Of a stretch of 64,000 nt of DNA, positions 48,897-57,989 are shown in pieces. The notes below the pieces were generated by a model. The model was not told where the DNA came from. It did not search any database and worked only from the letters and a program-made list of their open reading frames with translations. The stretch covers positions 62,001-126,000 of the forward strand of contig NZ_KQ948665.1 in NCBI RefSeq assembly GCF_001514145.1, read 5' to 3'. Within the stretch, counting starts at the first letter, position 1; the number at the start of each line of letters is the position of its first letter. A program made the translations under genes and the position numbers. The stretch is from Streptomyces canus (GTDB lineage: Bacteria > Actinomycetota > Actinomycetes > Streptomycetales > Streptomycetaceae).

Positions 48897-49036
48897 CGGT
48901 GAACGGGCTCCTTGAGTCCGGGGAAACGGAAAGGGATACGGAGGAGCTCGGTCGGACGCTCAAACAACGCACCTGCTTCGGTCGGGGGCCGGACGGGCCC
49001 GGAGTCTCTCAGCGGAACACGCTACGCTCGCCCGCC

Positions 49037-49342
49037 ATGAACGGTCCTGCGAATTCCGAGCCATCCGACATACAGGAGGAGTACGACGACCAGGTGCTGG
49101 ACGCCCGGCGGGCCCGCTGGACGGCCTCCGGCACCGGCGCGTTGCTGGCCCTCGCCGGTCTGGCCGCGGCGGCGCTCCGGTTGAGCGGCTCCGCTCCCGC
49201 GCTGGTCCCGGCGGCCTACGGATTCGGCGCCGGGGTGTGCGCTCTCGCCGCGGTCCTGGGCTCCCGCGGGCGCACCCGCTGGGCTCTGTGGCTGCTGATC
49301 GCCGGCGTGATGGTGATGGCGCTGGGCGACCAGTTCGACTGA
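49037..49342 (+). CDS. Small membrane protein, 101 aa
   Basis: From the ATG at 49037; the frame is open further upstream to 48899, but no family-like residues are seen there. A polar N-terminus ('NSEPSDIQEEYDDQVLDARR') is followed by three hydrophobic helices ('GTGALLALAGLAAAALRL', 'LVPAAYGFGAGVCALAAVLG', 'ALWLLIAGVMVMALGDQF'). TACGCT at 49023-49028 lies eight bases before the ATG, so the mRNA may be leaderless. Function unknown. Confidence 0.7.
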   Translation: MNGPANSEPSDIQEEYDDQVLDARRARWTASGTGALLALAGLAAAALRLSGSAPALVPAAYGFGAGVCALAAVLGSRGRTRWALWLLIAGVMVMALGDQFD

Positions 49343-49534
49343 CGTGACAGAGTGACCGTTACTGTCCTGTGATCTGTCTCCCACTCTTGTGAATAAACGC
49401 ACGATCGCGATAAACGATCACTTTCCCCTGCGAGAGTGGTCCACGCATTGCTCATGCGTTCTTTGCGGGCTGTTCACACATGAAGGACTGTTCCCGGTCA
49501 AAGATCCACAATTCGCCTCCCCGGGAGCACGTTC

Positions 49535-51805
49535 GTGGCAGCCCTTGCACGCTGGTGTGTACGACGACGTCTGGTCGTCGTTCTCCTGTGGCTCCTCGCC
49601 CTCGGCGGGGTGAGCGCGGCCGCCGCCGTCACCGGCTCCGCGTACTCGAACGACTACGAGGTCCCCGGCACCGAGTCGGGCCGCGCCACCCAGCTGCTCC
49701 AGGACGGCTTCCCGCACCTCGGAGGCGACAGCGACACGGTCGTCTGGCACCTCGCATCGGGCTCGGTCCGGGACGCCGACGTCGAGCAGACGATGACCGC
49801 GACCCTGGACAAGATCGCGGACCTGCCCGGAGTGGCAACCGTCGTCAGCCCGTACGACGACGCGGGCGCCGGGCGGGTCAGCGCCGACGGACACACCGCG
49901 TACGCCACCGTGACCTTCGCCGACTCGGCCGAGGACATCGACGCTTCCGAGGCGAAGGCCGTGGTGGACACCGCCAAGGACGCAGAGGCCGACGGGCTCC
50001 AGGTGGAGCTGGGCGGCAGTGCCGTCGCCCTCACCGAGTCCTCGGGCGGGCATGTCGCCGAGATCGTCGGGGTGCTCGTCGCCGCCGTCGTGCTGTTCCT
50101 GGCCTTCGGCTCGCTCGCCGCCTCGCTGCTGCCCATCGCCACCGCTCTGGTCGGTGTGGGCACCGCGTACGCCGGGATCGGGCTGCTCGGGCATGTCATG
50201 ACCGTCGCCGACTTCGCGCCCATGCTCGGCATGCTGATCGGGCTCGGCGTCGGCATCGACTACGCGCTCTTCATCGTCACCAGACACCGGCGCGGCCTCA
50301 AACGCGGGCTCAGCGTCGCCGAGTCCGTCGAGAACGCCGTCACCACCACCGGGCGCTCCGTCGTCTTCGCGGGTGCCACGGTTTGCATCGCCCTGCTGGG
50401 GATGCTGATCCTCCGGCTCGGCTTCCTCAACGGCGTCGCGATAGCCGCCTCCCTGACCGTCGTCCTGACGGTCGCCGCCTCCGTGACCCTGCTGCCGGCC
50501 CTGCTCTCCCTCATCGGCATGCGCGCCCTGAGCCGACGGGAGCGGCGCCGCCTGGCCGAGCACGGGCCCGAGCCGGAACTGCCGACCGGGTTCGCCCACC
50601 GCTGGTCCGCGTTCGTGGAACGGCACCCCAAACTGCTCGGCGGCATCGCCCTGCTGGTCATCACCGTCCTCGCCCTGCCCACCCTGGGCCTGCGCCTCGG
50701 CACCTCCGACCAGGGCAACGACCCGCGGTCCGCGACCACCCGGCAGGCCTACGACCTCCTCGCTGGGGGCACCTCCCGCGCGGAGCGTGGGGGAGGCTTC
50801 GGCCCGGGCGTCAACGGCCCGCTGACGCTGGTGACTCGTGTCGGCGGAGCCGAGGACAAGCTCCTCCTCGACAACCTCGACGCCACCCTCCGCACCACCG
50901 ACGGCATCGCGTCCACCACCCCGGTGACCTACGACACCGGCGGCGACCTCGCCTACTTCACGATCGTCCCCGAGTCCGCCCCGCAGTCCCAGCAGACCAG
51001 CGAACTCGTGGACCGGCTGCGCACCGAGGTGCTGCCGCGCGCGGAGACCGGCACGTCACTCGACATCCAGGTCGGCGGGACGACGGCGTCGTACGACGAC
51101 TTCGCGGACGTCATCGTCGGCAAGCTGCCGCTGTTCGTCGGCGTGGTCATCGGCCTGGGCTGTCTGCTGCTCCTTCTCGCCTTCCGTTCCGTCGGCATCC
51201 CGCTGAAGGCGGCCGCGATGAACGTGGCCGCCGTCGCCGCCGCCTTCGGAGTGGTCGTGGCGATCTTCCAGTGGGGCTGGGGGAGCGAGCTGCTCGGCCT
51301 CGGCCGCGCGGGCCCGATCGAGCCCTTCCTCCCCGTGATCATGGTGTCCGTGCTCTTCGGGCTCTCCATGGACTACCAGGTCTTCCTGGTCAGCCGGATG
51401 TACGAGGAATGGCTGGAGACCCGCGACAACCGGCGGGCCGTCCGGGTCGGCCTCGCCGAGACCAGCCGGGTGATCAACTCCGCCGCGGTCATCATGATCT
51501 CCGTCTTCCTCGCCTTCGTCCTCAGCGGCGACCGCGTGATCGCCATGTTCGGCATCGCGCTCGCCGCCGCCGTCGCCCTCGACGCCTTCGTCCTGCGCAC
51601 CCTCCTCGTCCCCGCCCTCATGCACCTGCTCGGCGGCGCCAACTGGTGGCTGCCGGGCTGGCTGGACCGCCGGATGCCCCGCATCAGCATCGAACCTCCC
51701 GAGCGCCGCGCCGCGCATGAGAGGCTCACCGATGTCGTGGAGCAGGACGCCGTGGAGCAGATGGAGAGGGAGCGGGACGAGGATGTACGCGATATCCCTG
51801 GGTGA
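49535..51805 (+). CDS. MMPL-family RND transporter
   Basis: 756 residues from a GTG at 49535. About 12 membrane helices in the RND order: one N-terminal helix ('RRLVVVLLWLLALGGVSAAA'), a large outside loop, five helices, then a repeat of the plan. Typical MMPL stretches: 'APMLGMLIGLGVGIDYALFI' with 'TRHRRGLKRG', 'TTTGRSVVFAGATVCIALLG', 'VSVLFGLSMDYQVFLVSRMY', 'SRVINSAAVIMISVFLAFVL'. The family exports lipids, siderophores or drugs with proton motive force. In the second outside loop there is a 12-residue in-frame insert from a short DNA repeat (50763-50796). The stop overlaps the GNAT gene by 23 bp. Confidence 0.92.
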   Translation: MAALARWCVRRRLVVVLLWLLALGGVSAAAAVTGSAYSNDYEVPGTESGRATQLLQDGFPHLGGDSDTVVWHLASGSVRDADVEQTMTATLDKIADLPGVATVVSPYDDAGAGRVSADGHTAYATVTFADSAEDIDASEAKAVVDTAKDAEADGLQVELGGSAVALTESSGGHVAEIVGVLVAAVVLFLAFGSLAASLLPIATALVGVGTAYAGIGLLGHVMTVADFAPMLGMLIGLGVGIDYALFIVTRHRRGLKRGLSVAESVENAVTTTGRSVVFAGATVCIALLGMLILRLGFLNGVAIAASLTVVLTVAASVTLLPALLSLIGMRALSRRERRRLAEHGPEPELPTGFAHRWSAFVERHPKLLGGIALLVITVLALPTLGLRLGTSDQGNDPRSATTRQAYDLLAGGTSRAERGGGFGPGVNGPLTLVTRVGGAEDKLLLDNLDATLRTTDGIASTTPVTYDTGGDLAYFTIVPESAPQSQQTSELVDRLRTEVLPRAETGTSLDIQVGGTTASYDDFADVIVGKLPLFVGVVIGLGCLLLLLAFRSVGIPLKAAAMNVAAVAAAFGVVVAIFQWGWGSELLGLGRAGPIEPFLPVIMVSVLFGLSMDYQVFLVSRMYEEWLETRDNRRAVRVGLAETSRVINSAAVIMISVFLAFVLSGDRVIAMFGIALAAAVALDAFVLRTLLVPALMHLLGGANWWLPGWLDRRMPRISIEPPERRAAHERLTDVVEQDAVEQMERERDEDVRDIPG
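50763..50796 (+). repeat. Short palindromic repeat inserted within the MMPL gene
   Basis: CTGGGGGCACCTCCC, GCGCGGAGC, GTGGGGGAGG in succession: a GC-rich element whose arms can pair (CTCCC with GGGAG, GGGGGC region). I recall this type as a common dispersed short repeat in Streptomyces genomes. It is read in frame as 'AGGTSRAERGGG'; without it the protein would run 'YDLL' then 'FGPGVNGPL', as relatives do. Confidence 0.55.
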
Positions 51806-52358
51806 CGACGGGGCCGAACTGCGGCCCCTGGAGCCGTGGCACGCGGAGGAGTTCCTGGCCAACCTGGAGCGGGGCCGGGAGTTCATCGGGCAGTTCATCC
51901 CCTTCGGCTCCCAGGCCGTCGACGTGGCCTCCGCACGCGAGACACTCCAGCGGTACGCCCGGATGCGCGCCGACGACACCGGCGGATACCACGGCATCTG
52001 GCTCGACGGAAAACTCGTCGGCGGAGTGCTCACCCTCAACTTCGACGCCGAGCAGGGAAACTGCGAGGTCGGCTGCTGGCTGGAGCCCGCCGCGACCGGC
52101 CGCGGACTGATCACACGGGCCATGCGGACACTGATCGACTGGGTGGTCGAGGAGCGCGGTGTCCACCGGGTCGAGTGGGTCGCCGCGTCGGGAAACACGG
52201 CCAGCATCAACGTCGCCCGGCGCCTGGGAATGACCCGCGACGGAGTCCGCCGTGAGGCCCACCCCTATCGTGGCGTACGGCACGACCTCGAGGTGTGGTC
52301 GATTCTCGCCCCCGAGTGGCGTGAAGCACGCGCGCGTGCAGCCCGGAACGATCATTAA
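51783..52358 (+). CDS. GNAT-family N-acetyltransferase (RimJ/RimL type)
   Basis: 191 residues from the ATG at 51783, overlapping the MMPL stop by 23 bp; in-frame starts further upstream lie in the transporter tail. GNAT core: 'AELRPLEPWHAEEFLANLER', 'GGYHGIWLDGKLVGGVLTLN', 'NCEVGCWLEPAATGRGLITR' (the acetyl-CoA loop Q/R-x-x-G-x-G/A in variant form), 'GVHRVEWVAASGNTASINVA', 'LGMTRDGVRREAHPYRGVRH'. Likely acetylates an amine of a protein N-terminus or small molecule. Coupled translation with the exporter hints at a shared substrate pathway (weak inference). Confidence 0.88.
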   Translation: MYAISLGDDGAELRPLEPWHAEEFLANLERGREFIGQFIPFGSQAVDVASARETLQRYARMRADDTGGYHGIWLDGKLVGGVLTLNFDAEQGNCEVGCWLEPAATGRGLITRAMRTLIDWVVEERGVHRVEWVAASGNTASINVARRLGMTRDGVRREAHPYRGVRHDLEVWSILAPEWREARARAARNDH

Positions 52359-52384
52359 GAACCCTCTCAGACAGGATCCGTACG

Positions 52385-52981
52385 GTGCCCGACATGGGAA
52401 CGAAGACAGCTGACGAGACCGGCGCCGAGACGGGCGCCAAGGCCACGACCGACGAGGAGAAGGTGAGCGTCGCCAAGACCGACGAGGTGACGGAGGCCGA
52501 GGACACCTCGGCCGAGGACACCGCCGTCGACGAGATCGACGACGAGGACTACCTGCCCGAGGCCACCCGGGAGGAGGGCCCCACCGGGGTGGGCCAGGGC
52601 GCGGGTGCCGTGGTCTCCGCGGCGCTGGGCCTCGTCTCGCTCACCGGCAGCTGGGTCGGCACCGTGGCGTCCGCGCGGCAGTCGCTGGTCGGCCAGCTGC
52701 ACGCGCAGACCGCGACGTCCTCCGACGTGGCGAAGCTCCTCGACGAGGGCTACGGCGACGCCTGGAAGGCCACCGCGTTCTGGGGCGGCGTCTTCGCGCT
52801 GATCGCGCTGGTCGTCGGTGTCGGAGTGCTGGCCCGGCCGGCCTTCGGCGCTCCCGGCAAGCCGCAGGCCACCTGGATCAAGTCCGTCGCCTGGGGCGGT
52901 GTCGCGCTCGGTGTCGTCGGCCTGCTCCTGGCCGTCCTCAAGTACACCGACCTTCTGCTGGACCTGCCTTCCGCGAGCTGA
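52385..52981 (+). CDS. Membrane protein with acidic N-terminal region
   Basis: 198 residues from a GTG at 52385 (an ATG at 52394 is also possible). The first ~65 residues are acidic and Thr/Ala-rich, probably disordered ('TKTADETGAETGAKATTDEE', 'DEIDDEDYLPEATREEGP'). Three hydrophobic helices follow ('AGAVVSAALGLVSLTGSWVG', 'FWGGVFALIALVVGVGVLA', 'SVAWGGVALGVVGLLLAVLK'), with a soluble linker containing 'LHAQTATSSDVAKLLDEGYG'. No family recognised. Followed by a long terminator hairpin. Confidence 0.75.
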   Translation: MPDMGTKTADETGAETGAKATTDEEKVSVAKTDEVTEAEDTSAEDTAVDEIDDEDYLPEATREEGPTGVGQGAGAVVSAALGLVSLTGSWVGTVASARQSLVGQLHAQTATSSDVAKLLDEGYGDAWKATAFWGGVFALIALVVGVGVLARPAFGAPGKPQATWIKSVAWGGVALGVVGLLLAVLKYTDLLLDLPSAS

Positions 52982-52993
52982 ACAAGCGCAGGT

Positions 52994-53052
52994 CACGAGG
53001 GGTCTTAGGGCAGCCGTAGGTACCTTACGGAGGCCCTGAGGCCCCTCTCGTG
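52994..53052 (+). terminator. Long imperfect hairpin after the acidic membrane protein gene
   Basis: CACGAGGGG (from 52994), TTAGGGC and CCGTA on the left pair with TACGG, GCCCTGA and CCCCTCTCGTG (to 53052) on the right, around a TACC loop, with small bulges. It starts 13 nt past the stop codon. Confidence 0.65.
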
Positions 53053-53177
53053 CGTCTAAGGCCCCCGCGGCCCCCGAAGATGCGGAACTCTCCCGATGTG
53101 GCGGACCCCCCTCGGAGACGAAGGTAGAGGCATCGCAGAAAGCGAAGCCCGAAACCGACTCCGACAAGGACGACACC

Positions 53178-53366
53178 ATGTACTCCGCATACGAGATCTC
53201 CCAGTACCGTTCCGCCGAACTCCGCCGCCAGGCCGAGCACGAGCGGCTCGTCCGCGAGACCCTTCGCGGCCGCCGCGCCGCCCGTCGCGAAGCCGCCGAG
53301 CGCACATCGGAGAGCGACTCGCATACCGGCCGCCCTCGGCGGCACCGGTTCCTCCGCACGGCGTGA
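53178..53366 (+). CDS. Small basic hypothetical protein, 62 aa
   Basis: 62 residues from the ATG at 53178, with AAGGACGAC upstream. Highly charged and Arg-rich: 'SAYEISQYRSAELRRQAEHE', 'RLVRETLRGRRAARREAAER', ending 'RPRRHRFLRTA'. It is probably a single long helix, with no hydrophobic segment. I recall short ORFs of this kind (YEI...YRAAELRR) in many Streptomyces genomes, without function. It is 138 bp upstream of the large LuxR-type gene and reads the same way. Confidence 0.65.
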   Translation: MYSAYEISQYRSAELRRQAEHERLVRETLRGRRAARREAAERTSESDSHTGRPRRHRFLRTA

Positions 53367-53503
53367 GCGCCGGCAGGGAGGACGGCCGTACGGCTCTGTC
53401 CGTCCCCGCGGTCACCACCGCGGCCGTCCTCCCGGCAACCAGGGGCAGTTGGGGAACCGGGCCCGCCCCGAAAACCGGTGCCGCGCTGTCGGACCCGCGT
53501 GTA

Positions 53504-56500
53504 ATGCTCGGGCCTGTGGAGACCAGGTCCGTCAGTCCCGTGTTCGTCGGCCGCACCGAAGAGCTGAACAGCCTGAACGAAACGCTCGCCCGCGCCACCG
53601 CGGGCGAGCCTCAGGCGTTGCTGCTCGGCGGCGAGGCCGGTGTCGGCAAGACCCGGCTCGTCGAGGAGTTCGCCACCGCCGCCTGCCGTCAGGGCGCGGT
53701 CGTCGCCCTCGGCGGCTGCGTCGAGATCGGCGCCGACGGCCTGCCCTTCGCCCCCTTCTCCACCGCCCTGCGCGCTCTGCGCCGCGCCCTGCCCGACGAA
53801 CTGGCCGCCGCGGCCGCGGGCCAGGAGGAGGAACTGGCCAGGCTGCTGCCCGAGGTCGGCGAGGCCCTCCCCGCCCGGGGCGCCGGCCGGCACGACGAGG
53901 AGAGCCTGGCCCGCCTCTTCGAACTGACCGCCCGCCTCCTGGAGCGCGTCGCCGCCGAGCGCACCGTCGTCGTCGCCCTGGAGGACCTCCACTGGGCCGA
54001 CGCCTCCACCCGTCACCTCCTGGCCTACCTCTTCCGCACCCTGCGCACCGGCCGCCTGGTCGTCCTCGCCACCTACCGCGCCGACGACATCCACCGCCGC
54101 CACCCGCTGCGCCCCCTGCTCGCCGAACTCGACCGGCTGCGCACGGTCCGCCGGATCGAGCTCGGCCGCTTCAACCGGGACGAGGTCAGCCGTCAGATAG
54201 CCGGGATCCTCGCCACCGAACCGAATCCCGCCCAGGTCGACGACATCTTCGAACGCTCCGACGGCAACGCCTTCTTCGTCGAGGAACTCGCCGTCTGCGC
54301 CACCGAGGGCTGCGGCACCGGCCTCACCGACTCCCTGCGCGATCTGCTCCTGGTCCGCGTCGAAGGGCTGCCCGAGAGCACCCAACGGGTCGCCCGGGTC
54401 GTCGCCGAGGGCGGCTCCACCGTGGAGTACCGGCTGCTCGCCGCCGTCACCCGGCTCGCCGAGGACGACCTCATCGAGGCGCTGCGGGTCGCGGTGAACG
54501 CCAACATCCTCCTTCCGGCACCCGACGGCGACGGCTACCGCTTCCGGCACTCCCTGGTCCGCGAGGCAGTCGCCGACGATCTGCTGCCCGGCGAACGCTC
54601 CCGCCTCAACCGCCGCTACGCCGAAGCCCTGGAGGCCGACCCCGCGCTCGTCCCCGCCGACGAGCGGGTCATGCGTCTGGCCAGCTACTGGTACCACGCC
54701 CACGACGCGGCCAAGGCCCTGCCCGCCGTCCTGGACGCCTCCGTCACCGCCCGCCGTCGGCACGCCTACTCCGAACAACTCCGGCTCCTGGAACGCGCGA
54801 TGGAGCTGTGGGACACAGCCCCCGAGGACGTCAGGGCCGCCCTGCGCCCCGTCGACTACACCGAGGTCTACCCTCCCTGCGGCTGCGACCCGGCCACCAC
54901 CGCGCTGCGCTATCTCGACCTGATGGCCGAGGCCGCCGTCGCCGGCCGCCTGGGCGGCGAACGCGAACGCGCCCTGAAAATCACCAAGCGGGCGCTGCAC
55001 CTCCTGGAGGACGACGGGGACCCCCTGCGCGCCGCCTGGTTCTGGGTCCAGCGCTCCCATCTCGTCCAGGGGCTGGCCCGCGGCGACGGCTGGGCCGAAC
55101 TGGCGACCGCCGAAGAGCTGGTGCGCGGGCTGCCGCCGTCCGAGGTGCACGCCGAGGTTCTGGCCAACGTGGCCAACTGGTCCATGGTCCACATTCCCGG
55201 CCCCGACGCCATCTCGGCCGCCGAACGGGCTGTGGAGTACGCGCACATGGTCGGCGCCCGTGAGATCGAGATGAACGCGCGGCTCACCCTCGCCGGCCTC
55301 ATGGTGGAATCCGGCAGCGTCGGCACCGGCCTGGACGAGATGTACGAGGTCCTGCGGCGGACCCTCGACGACGACATCCCGAGCGTCGCCAGCCGCGCCT
55401 ACGTCAATCTCCCCTCCTCCCTGGAAAGCATCGGCCGCTCCCGGGAAGCCGTGGAGGTCCTGCAGGACGGGCTCACCCACGCACGACGGCACGGCCTTTC
55501 CGACAAGGAGGCCTGGATCTGGGGAAACCTCGCCGAGTCCCTCTACTCCCTGGGGCACTGGGACCGGGCCGCGGAAGCCGCTTCGCAAGCCGAGCGCGTC
55601 GGCCAGAGCGCCAAGCCCCGCGGCTTCCACGCCGTGAACCGCGCCGCCCTCTCGCTCGCACGCGGCGAACTGACCGAGGCCGCACGGCAACTGGCCGCTG
55701 CACGCGGCTACTTCGGTTCCCACGACCAGGTCCCGCAACATGAACTTCCCCTCGCCGACATCACCACCGGCATCGCCGCCGCCGAGGGCCGCCTCCTGGA
55801 CGCCCGCGCCGAACTCGAACGCGTCCTGGACGCTGGCTTCCCGCCCGGCACCCAGCGCTATGCCTGGCGCCTGCTGCTCACCGCCGCCACCATGGAGGCG
55901 GACGCCCTCGGCCTGCCCGTCGCCGAACAGGACCGCGCGAAGATCCTCCACCGCATCAGGGAGGCCGCCAGACCCCTCGCCACCAACGCACCCGTCTGGT
56001 TGGCCCACGAACGCTGGGTCCGCGCCGAACTGCTGCGCGCCGAGAGCGCCGACACCCCGGACCACTGGTACGAGGCCGTCACCGCCGTCGAGCCCTTGGA
56101 ACGGCCCTACGACCTCGCCCGCGTCCGCCACCGGCTCGCCCAGGCCCTGCTGTCTGCATCCGGCGGCGCCGAGCAGCCCGACCGCGACCGGGCCACCGAA
56201 CTTCTGCGCCTCGCCCACGCAGCCGCCGACCATCTCGGCGCCCGGCCCCTCGCCGACGCCGTCACGCTCCTCGCCCAGCGCGCCCGCCTCACCCTGACCG
56301 CTGCGCCGGCCCCCAGCCGGGACGACCCGGTCCGCTCCCTAGGCCTCACCGGCCGCGAACGCGACGTCCTGCGCCTGGTCGCCCTCGGCCGCACCAACCG
56401 CCTGATAGCCGAGGAACTCTTCATCTCCCCGAAGACGGCCAGCGTCCACGTCTCCAACATCCTGGCCAAGCTCGGCGTCTCCGGAAGGGGAGAGGCGGCG

Positions 56501-56650
56501 GCGGTGGCCCACCGGCTCGGGCTGTTCCCGGCCGAGGCTCTCCACGTGCCGATCACAGAGTGGGCGTACGGTGTAGGAGACCGGCAGGGGAGGCTGCATG
56601 TTCAACATGTTCGAGGAACTGTTCGCACCCGGCCGGAAGCACACCCGTGA
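53504..56650 (+). CDS. Large AAA-ATPase LuxR-family transcriptional regulator
   Basis: 1048 residues from the ATG at 53504; a GTG at 53516 is an alternative, and the frame open further upstream lacks family sequence. N-terminal ATPase: 'FVGRTEELNSLNETLARATA', Walker A 'GGEAGVGKTRLVEEFA' (about 41-51), Walker B-like 'VVVALEDLHWADASTRHLLA', sensor-like 'VLATYRADDIHRRHPLRPLL'. A long helical, TPR-like middle (about 400-930) follows. The C-terminal LuxR helix-turn-helix is 'LTGRERDVLRLVALGRTNRL' with 'IAEELFISPKTASVHVSNIL' (about 946-1000). It is a LAL-like signal-sensing activator. The tail overlaps the next gene by 53 bp. Confidence 0.9.
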   Translation: MLGPVETRSVSPVFVGRTEELNSLNETLARATAGEPQALLLGGEAGVGKTRLVEEFATAACRQGAVVALGGCVEIGADGLPFAPFSTALRALRRALPDELAAAAAGQEEELARLLPEVGEALPARGAGRHDEESLARLFELTARLLERVAAERTVVVALEDLHWADASTRHLLAYLFRTLRTGRLVVLATYRADDIHRRHPLRPLLAELDRLRTVRRIELGRFNRDEVSRQIAGILATEPNPAQVDDIFERSDGNAFFVEELAVCATEGCGTGLTDSLRDLLLVRVEGLPESTQRVARVVAEGGSTVEYRLLAAVTRLAEDDLIEALRVAVNANILLPAPDGDGYRFRHSLVREAVADDLLPGERSRLNRRYAEALEADPALVPADERVMRLASYWYHAHDAAKALPAVLDASVTARRRHAYSEQLRLLERAMELWDTAPEDVRAALRPVDYTEVYPPCGCDPATTALRYLDLMAEAAVAGRLGGERERALKITKRALHLLEDDGDPLRAAWFWVQRSHLVQGLARGDGWAELATAEELVRGLPPSEVHAEVLANVANWSMVHIPGPDAISAAERAVEYAHMVGAREIEMNARLTLAGLMVESGSVGTGLDEMYEVLRRTLDDDIPSVASRAYVNLPSSLESIGRSREAVEVLQDGLTHARRHGLSDKEAWIWGNLAESLYSLGHWDRAAEAASQAERVGQSAKPRGFHAVNRAALSLARGELTEAARQLAAARGYFGSHDQVPQHELPLADITTGIAAAEGRLLDARAELERVLDAGFPPGTQRYAWRLLLTAATMEADALGLPVAEQDRAKILHRIREAARPLATNAPVWLAHERWVRAELLRAESADTPDHWYEAVTAVEPLERPYDLARVRHRLAQALLSASGGAEQPDRDRATELLRLAHAAADHLGARPLADAVTLLAQRARLTLTAAPAPSRDDPVRSLGLTGRERDVLRLVALGRTNRLIAEELFISPKTASVHVSNILAKLGVSGRGEAAAVAHRLGLFPAEALHVPITEWAYGVGDRQGRLHVQHVRGTVRTRPEAHP

Positions 56651-56801
56651 CGAGCAGAACCGGCTGGAGCTGACCCGCGAGGACGTCGGCGACGGTGACC
56701 CCGGACGCGGACCGATAGATCTCACGTCCGGGAAGGTCGTCGTCCGCCGGTCCAGGCCGGACGACGACACCGAGGAGCCCTCGCAGAGCGCGCCGGAATG
56801 A
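56598..56801 (+). CDS. DUF6191-like small protein
   Basis: 67 residues from the ATG at 56598, with AGGGGAGG eight bases upstream. 'MFNMFEELFAPGRKHTRDEQ', 'NRLELTREDVGDGDPGRGPI', 'DLTSGKVVVRRSRPDDD'. This pattern (F-E-E-L-F-x-P-G-x-K-H, then D-x-G-x-G-D-P-x-R-G-P-I-D-L-x-S-G) is one I know as DUF6191, small actinobacterial proteins of unknown role. The first 53 bp lie within the end of the LuxR-type gene in another frame. Confidence 0.75.
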   Translation: MFNMFEELFAPGRKHTRDEQNRLELTREDVGDGDPGRGPIDLTSGKVVVRRSRPDDDTEEPSQSAPE

Positions 56802-56810
56802 CGGCTCCGG

Positions 56811-57989
56811 CTAGCTGACCTGTATCTCCAGGATCTTGTCGTCCCCTTCCTTGGGGCTGCCGCGGCCGTCGGTGTTGCTGGTGACGAGCCACAGCTTGTC
56901 GCCGCCCGCGGAGATCACCGTGCGCAGCCGGCCGTACTCCTCCTTCAGGAAGGACTGCGGGTCGGCGGAGGCCGCCGTGCCCTTCAGCGGGATGCGCCAC
57001 AGGCGCTGGCCCTTGAGCCCGGCCATCCAGACGGAGCCCTCGGCGTAGGCGATGCCGCTGGGGGAGGCCTCGTCGGTGTGCCACTGGGCTATCGGGTTGT
57101 GGAAGTTCCTGTCGTCGGACTTGCCCTCGGCGGTCGGCCAGCCGTAGTTGTCTCCCGGCTTGATCGCGTTCAGTTCGTCCCAGGTGTCCTGGCCGAACTC
57201 CGAGGCGAACAAACGCTGTTTGGAGTCCCAGGCGAGGCCCTGCACATTGCGGTGGCCGTAGGAGTACACGGGGGAGTCCGGGAACGGGTTGCCGGGGGCC
57301 GGGTCGCCCTCCGGGGTCAGGCGAAGGATCTTGCCGCCCAGGGACTTGCGGTCCTGGGACAGGCCGGTGTTGCCGCTCTCGCCGGTGCTCGCGTACAGCA
57401 TGCCGTCCGGGCCGAACGCGATCCGGCCGCCGTTGTGGATGAAGCCCTTCGGGATGCCCTTGAAGACGGTGTCGGGTGCGCCCAGTTGCTCACCGGACGT
57501 CTTCTGCTCGTCGTAGACCATGCGCACGACGCGGTTGTCCGAGTCGGAGGTGAAGTAGGCGTAGACCATGTGGTCCGAGGCGTATGCCGGGGACAGCGCG
57601 ATGCCCAGGAGGCCCCCTTCGCCGGCCGCGGAGACGCCGGAGACCTGCCCCAGCTCCGTCTTCTTGCCGGACTGTCCGTCGACCCGGGTGATCGTGCCGT
57701 CGTCCCGTGAGGAGACGAGCAGGTCGCCGTCGGGGAGCGGGGCGAGGCCCCAGGGGGTCTTGAGGTCCTCGGCGACCGTGCGCACCACCTTCACCGAGCC
57801 CTTCGCCGGCGGGGTCGCCTCCGCGGCCTGCTGGGTGGGGGAGGACCCCGAGGCCGGACCGCTCGACGAGGCGCTGCCGGCGCCGTCGGGCGAGCCGCCT
57901 CCTCCTCCGCCGTCGGAGGAGCAGCCGGCCGTCAGCAGGAGCGTGGTCGCGGCCAGCACGGCCGTCACAGCTCGACGATGCACGATCAT
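56811..57989 (-). CDS. PQQ-type glucose/sorbosone dehydrogenase lipoprotein
   Basis: 392 residues from the ATG at 57989 (GAAGGGACC upstream). Lipoprotein signal 'VLAATTLLLTAGCSSDG' (Cys about 23), then a ~45-residue Ser/Gly/Ala linker. A six-bladed soluble-type glucose/sorbosone dehydrogenase propeller follows: 'LKTPWGLAPLPDGDLLVSSR', 'EGGLLGIALSPAYASDHMVY', 'FIHNGGRIAFGPDGMLYAST', 'YSYGHRNVQGLAWDSKQRLF', 'ASEFGQDTWDELNAIKPGDN', 'YGWPTAEG'. The H-R-N-x-Q-G and E-x-G-x-x-x-x-D-E-L segments form the cofactor site in the family. Probably oxidises an extracellular sugar; real PQQ use is unproven. Confidence 0.9.
   Translation of the reverse strand: MIVHRRAVTAVLAATTLLLTAGCSSDGGGGGGSPDGAGSASSSGPASGSSPTQQAAEATPPAKGSVKVVRTVAEDLKTPWGLAPLPDGDLLVSSRDDGTITRVDGQSGKKTELGQVSGVSAAGEGGLLGIALSPAYASDHMVYAYFTSDSDNRVVRMVYDEQKTSGEQLGAPDTVFKGIPKGFIHNGGRIAFGPDGMLYASTGESGNTGLSQDRKSLGGKILRLTPEGDPAPGNPFPDSPVYSYGHRNVQGLAWDSKQRLFASEFGQDTWDELNAIKPGDNYGWPTAEGKSDDRNFHNPIAQWHTDEASPSGIAYAEGSVWMAGLKGQRLWRIPLKGTAASADPQSFLKEEYGRLRTVISAGGDKLWLVTSNTDGRGSPKEGDDKILEIQVS

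Noticed and set aside
52367..56233. 1288-residue open frame antisense to the LuxR-type regulator
   Set aside because: Shadow of a very GC-rich gene; Gly/Val/Gln-rich repetitive composition, no domain, and it crosses three genes on the other strand.
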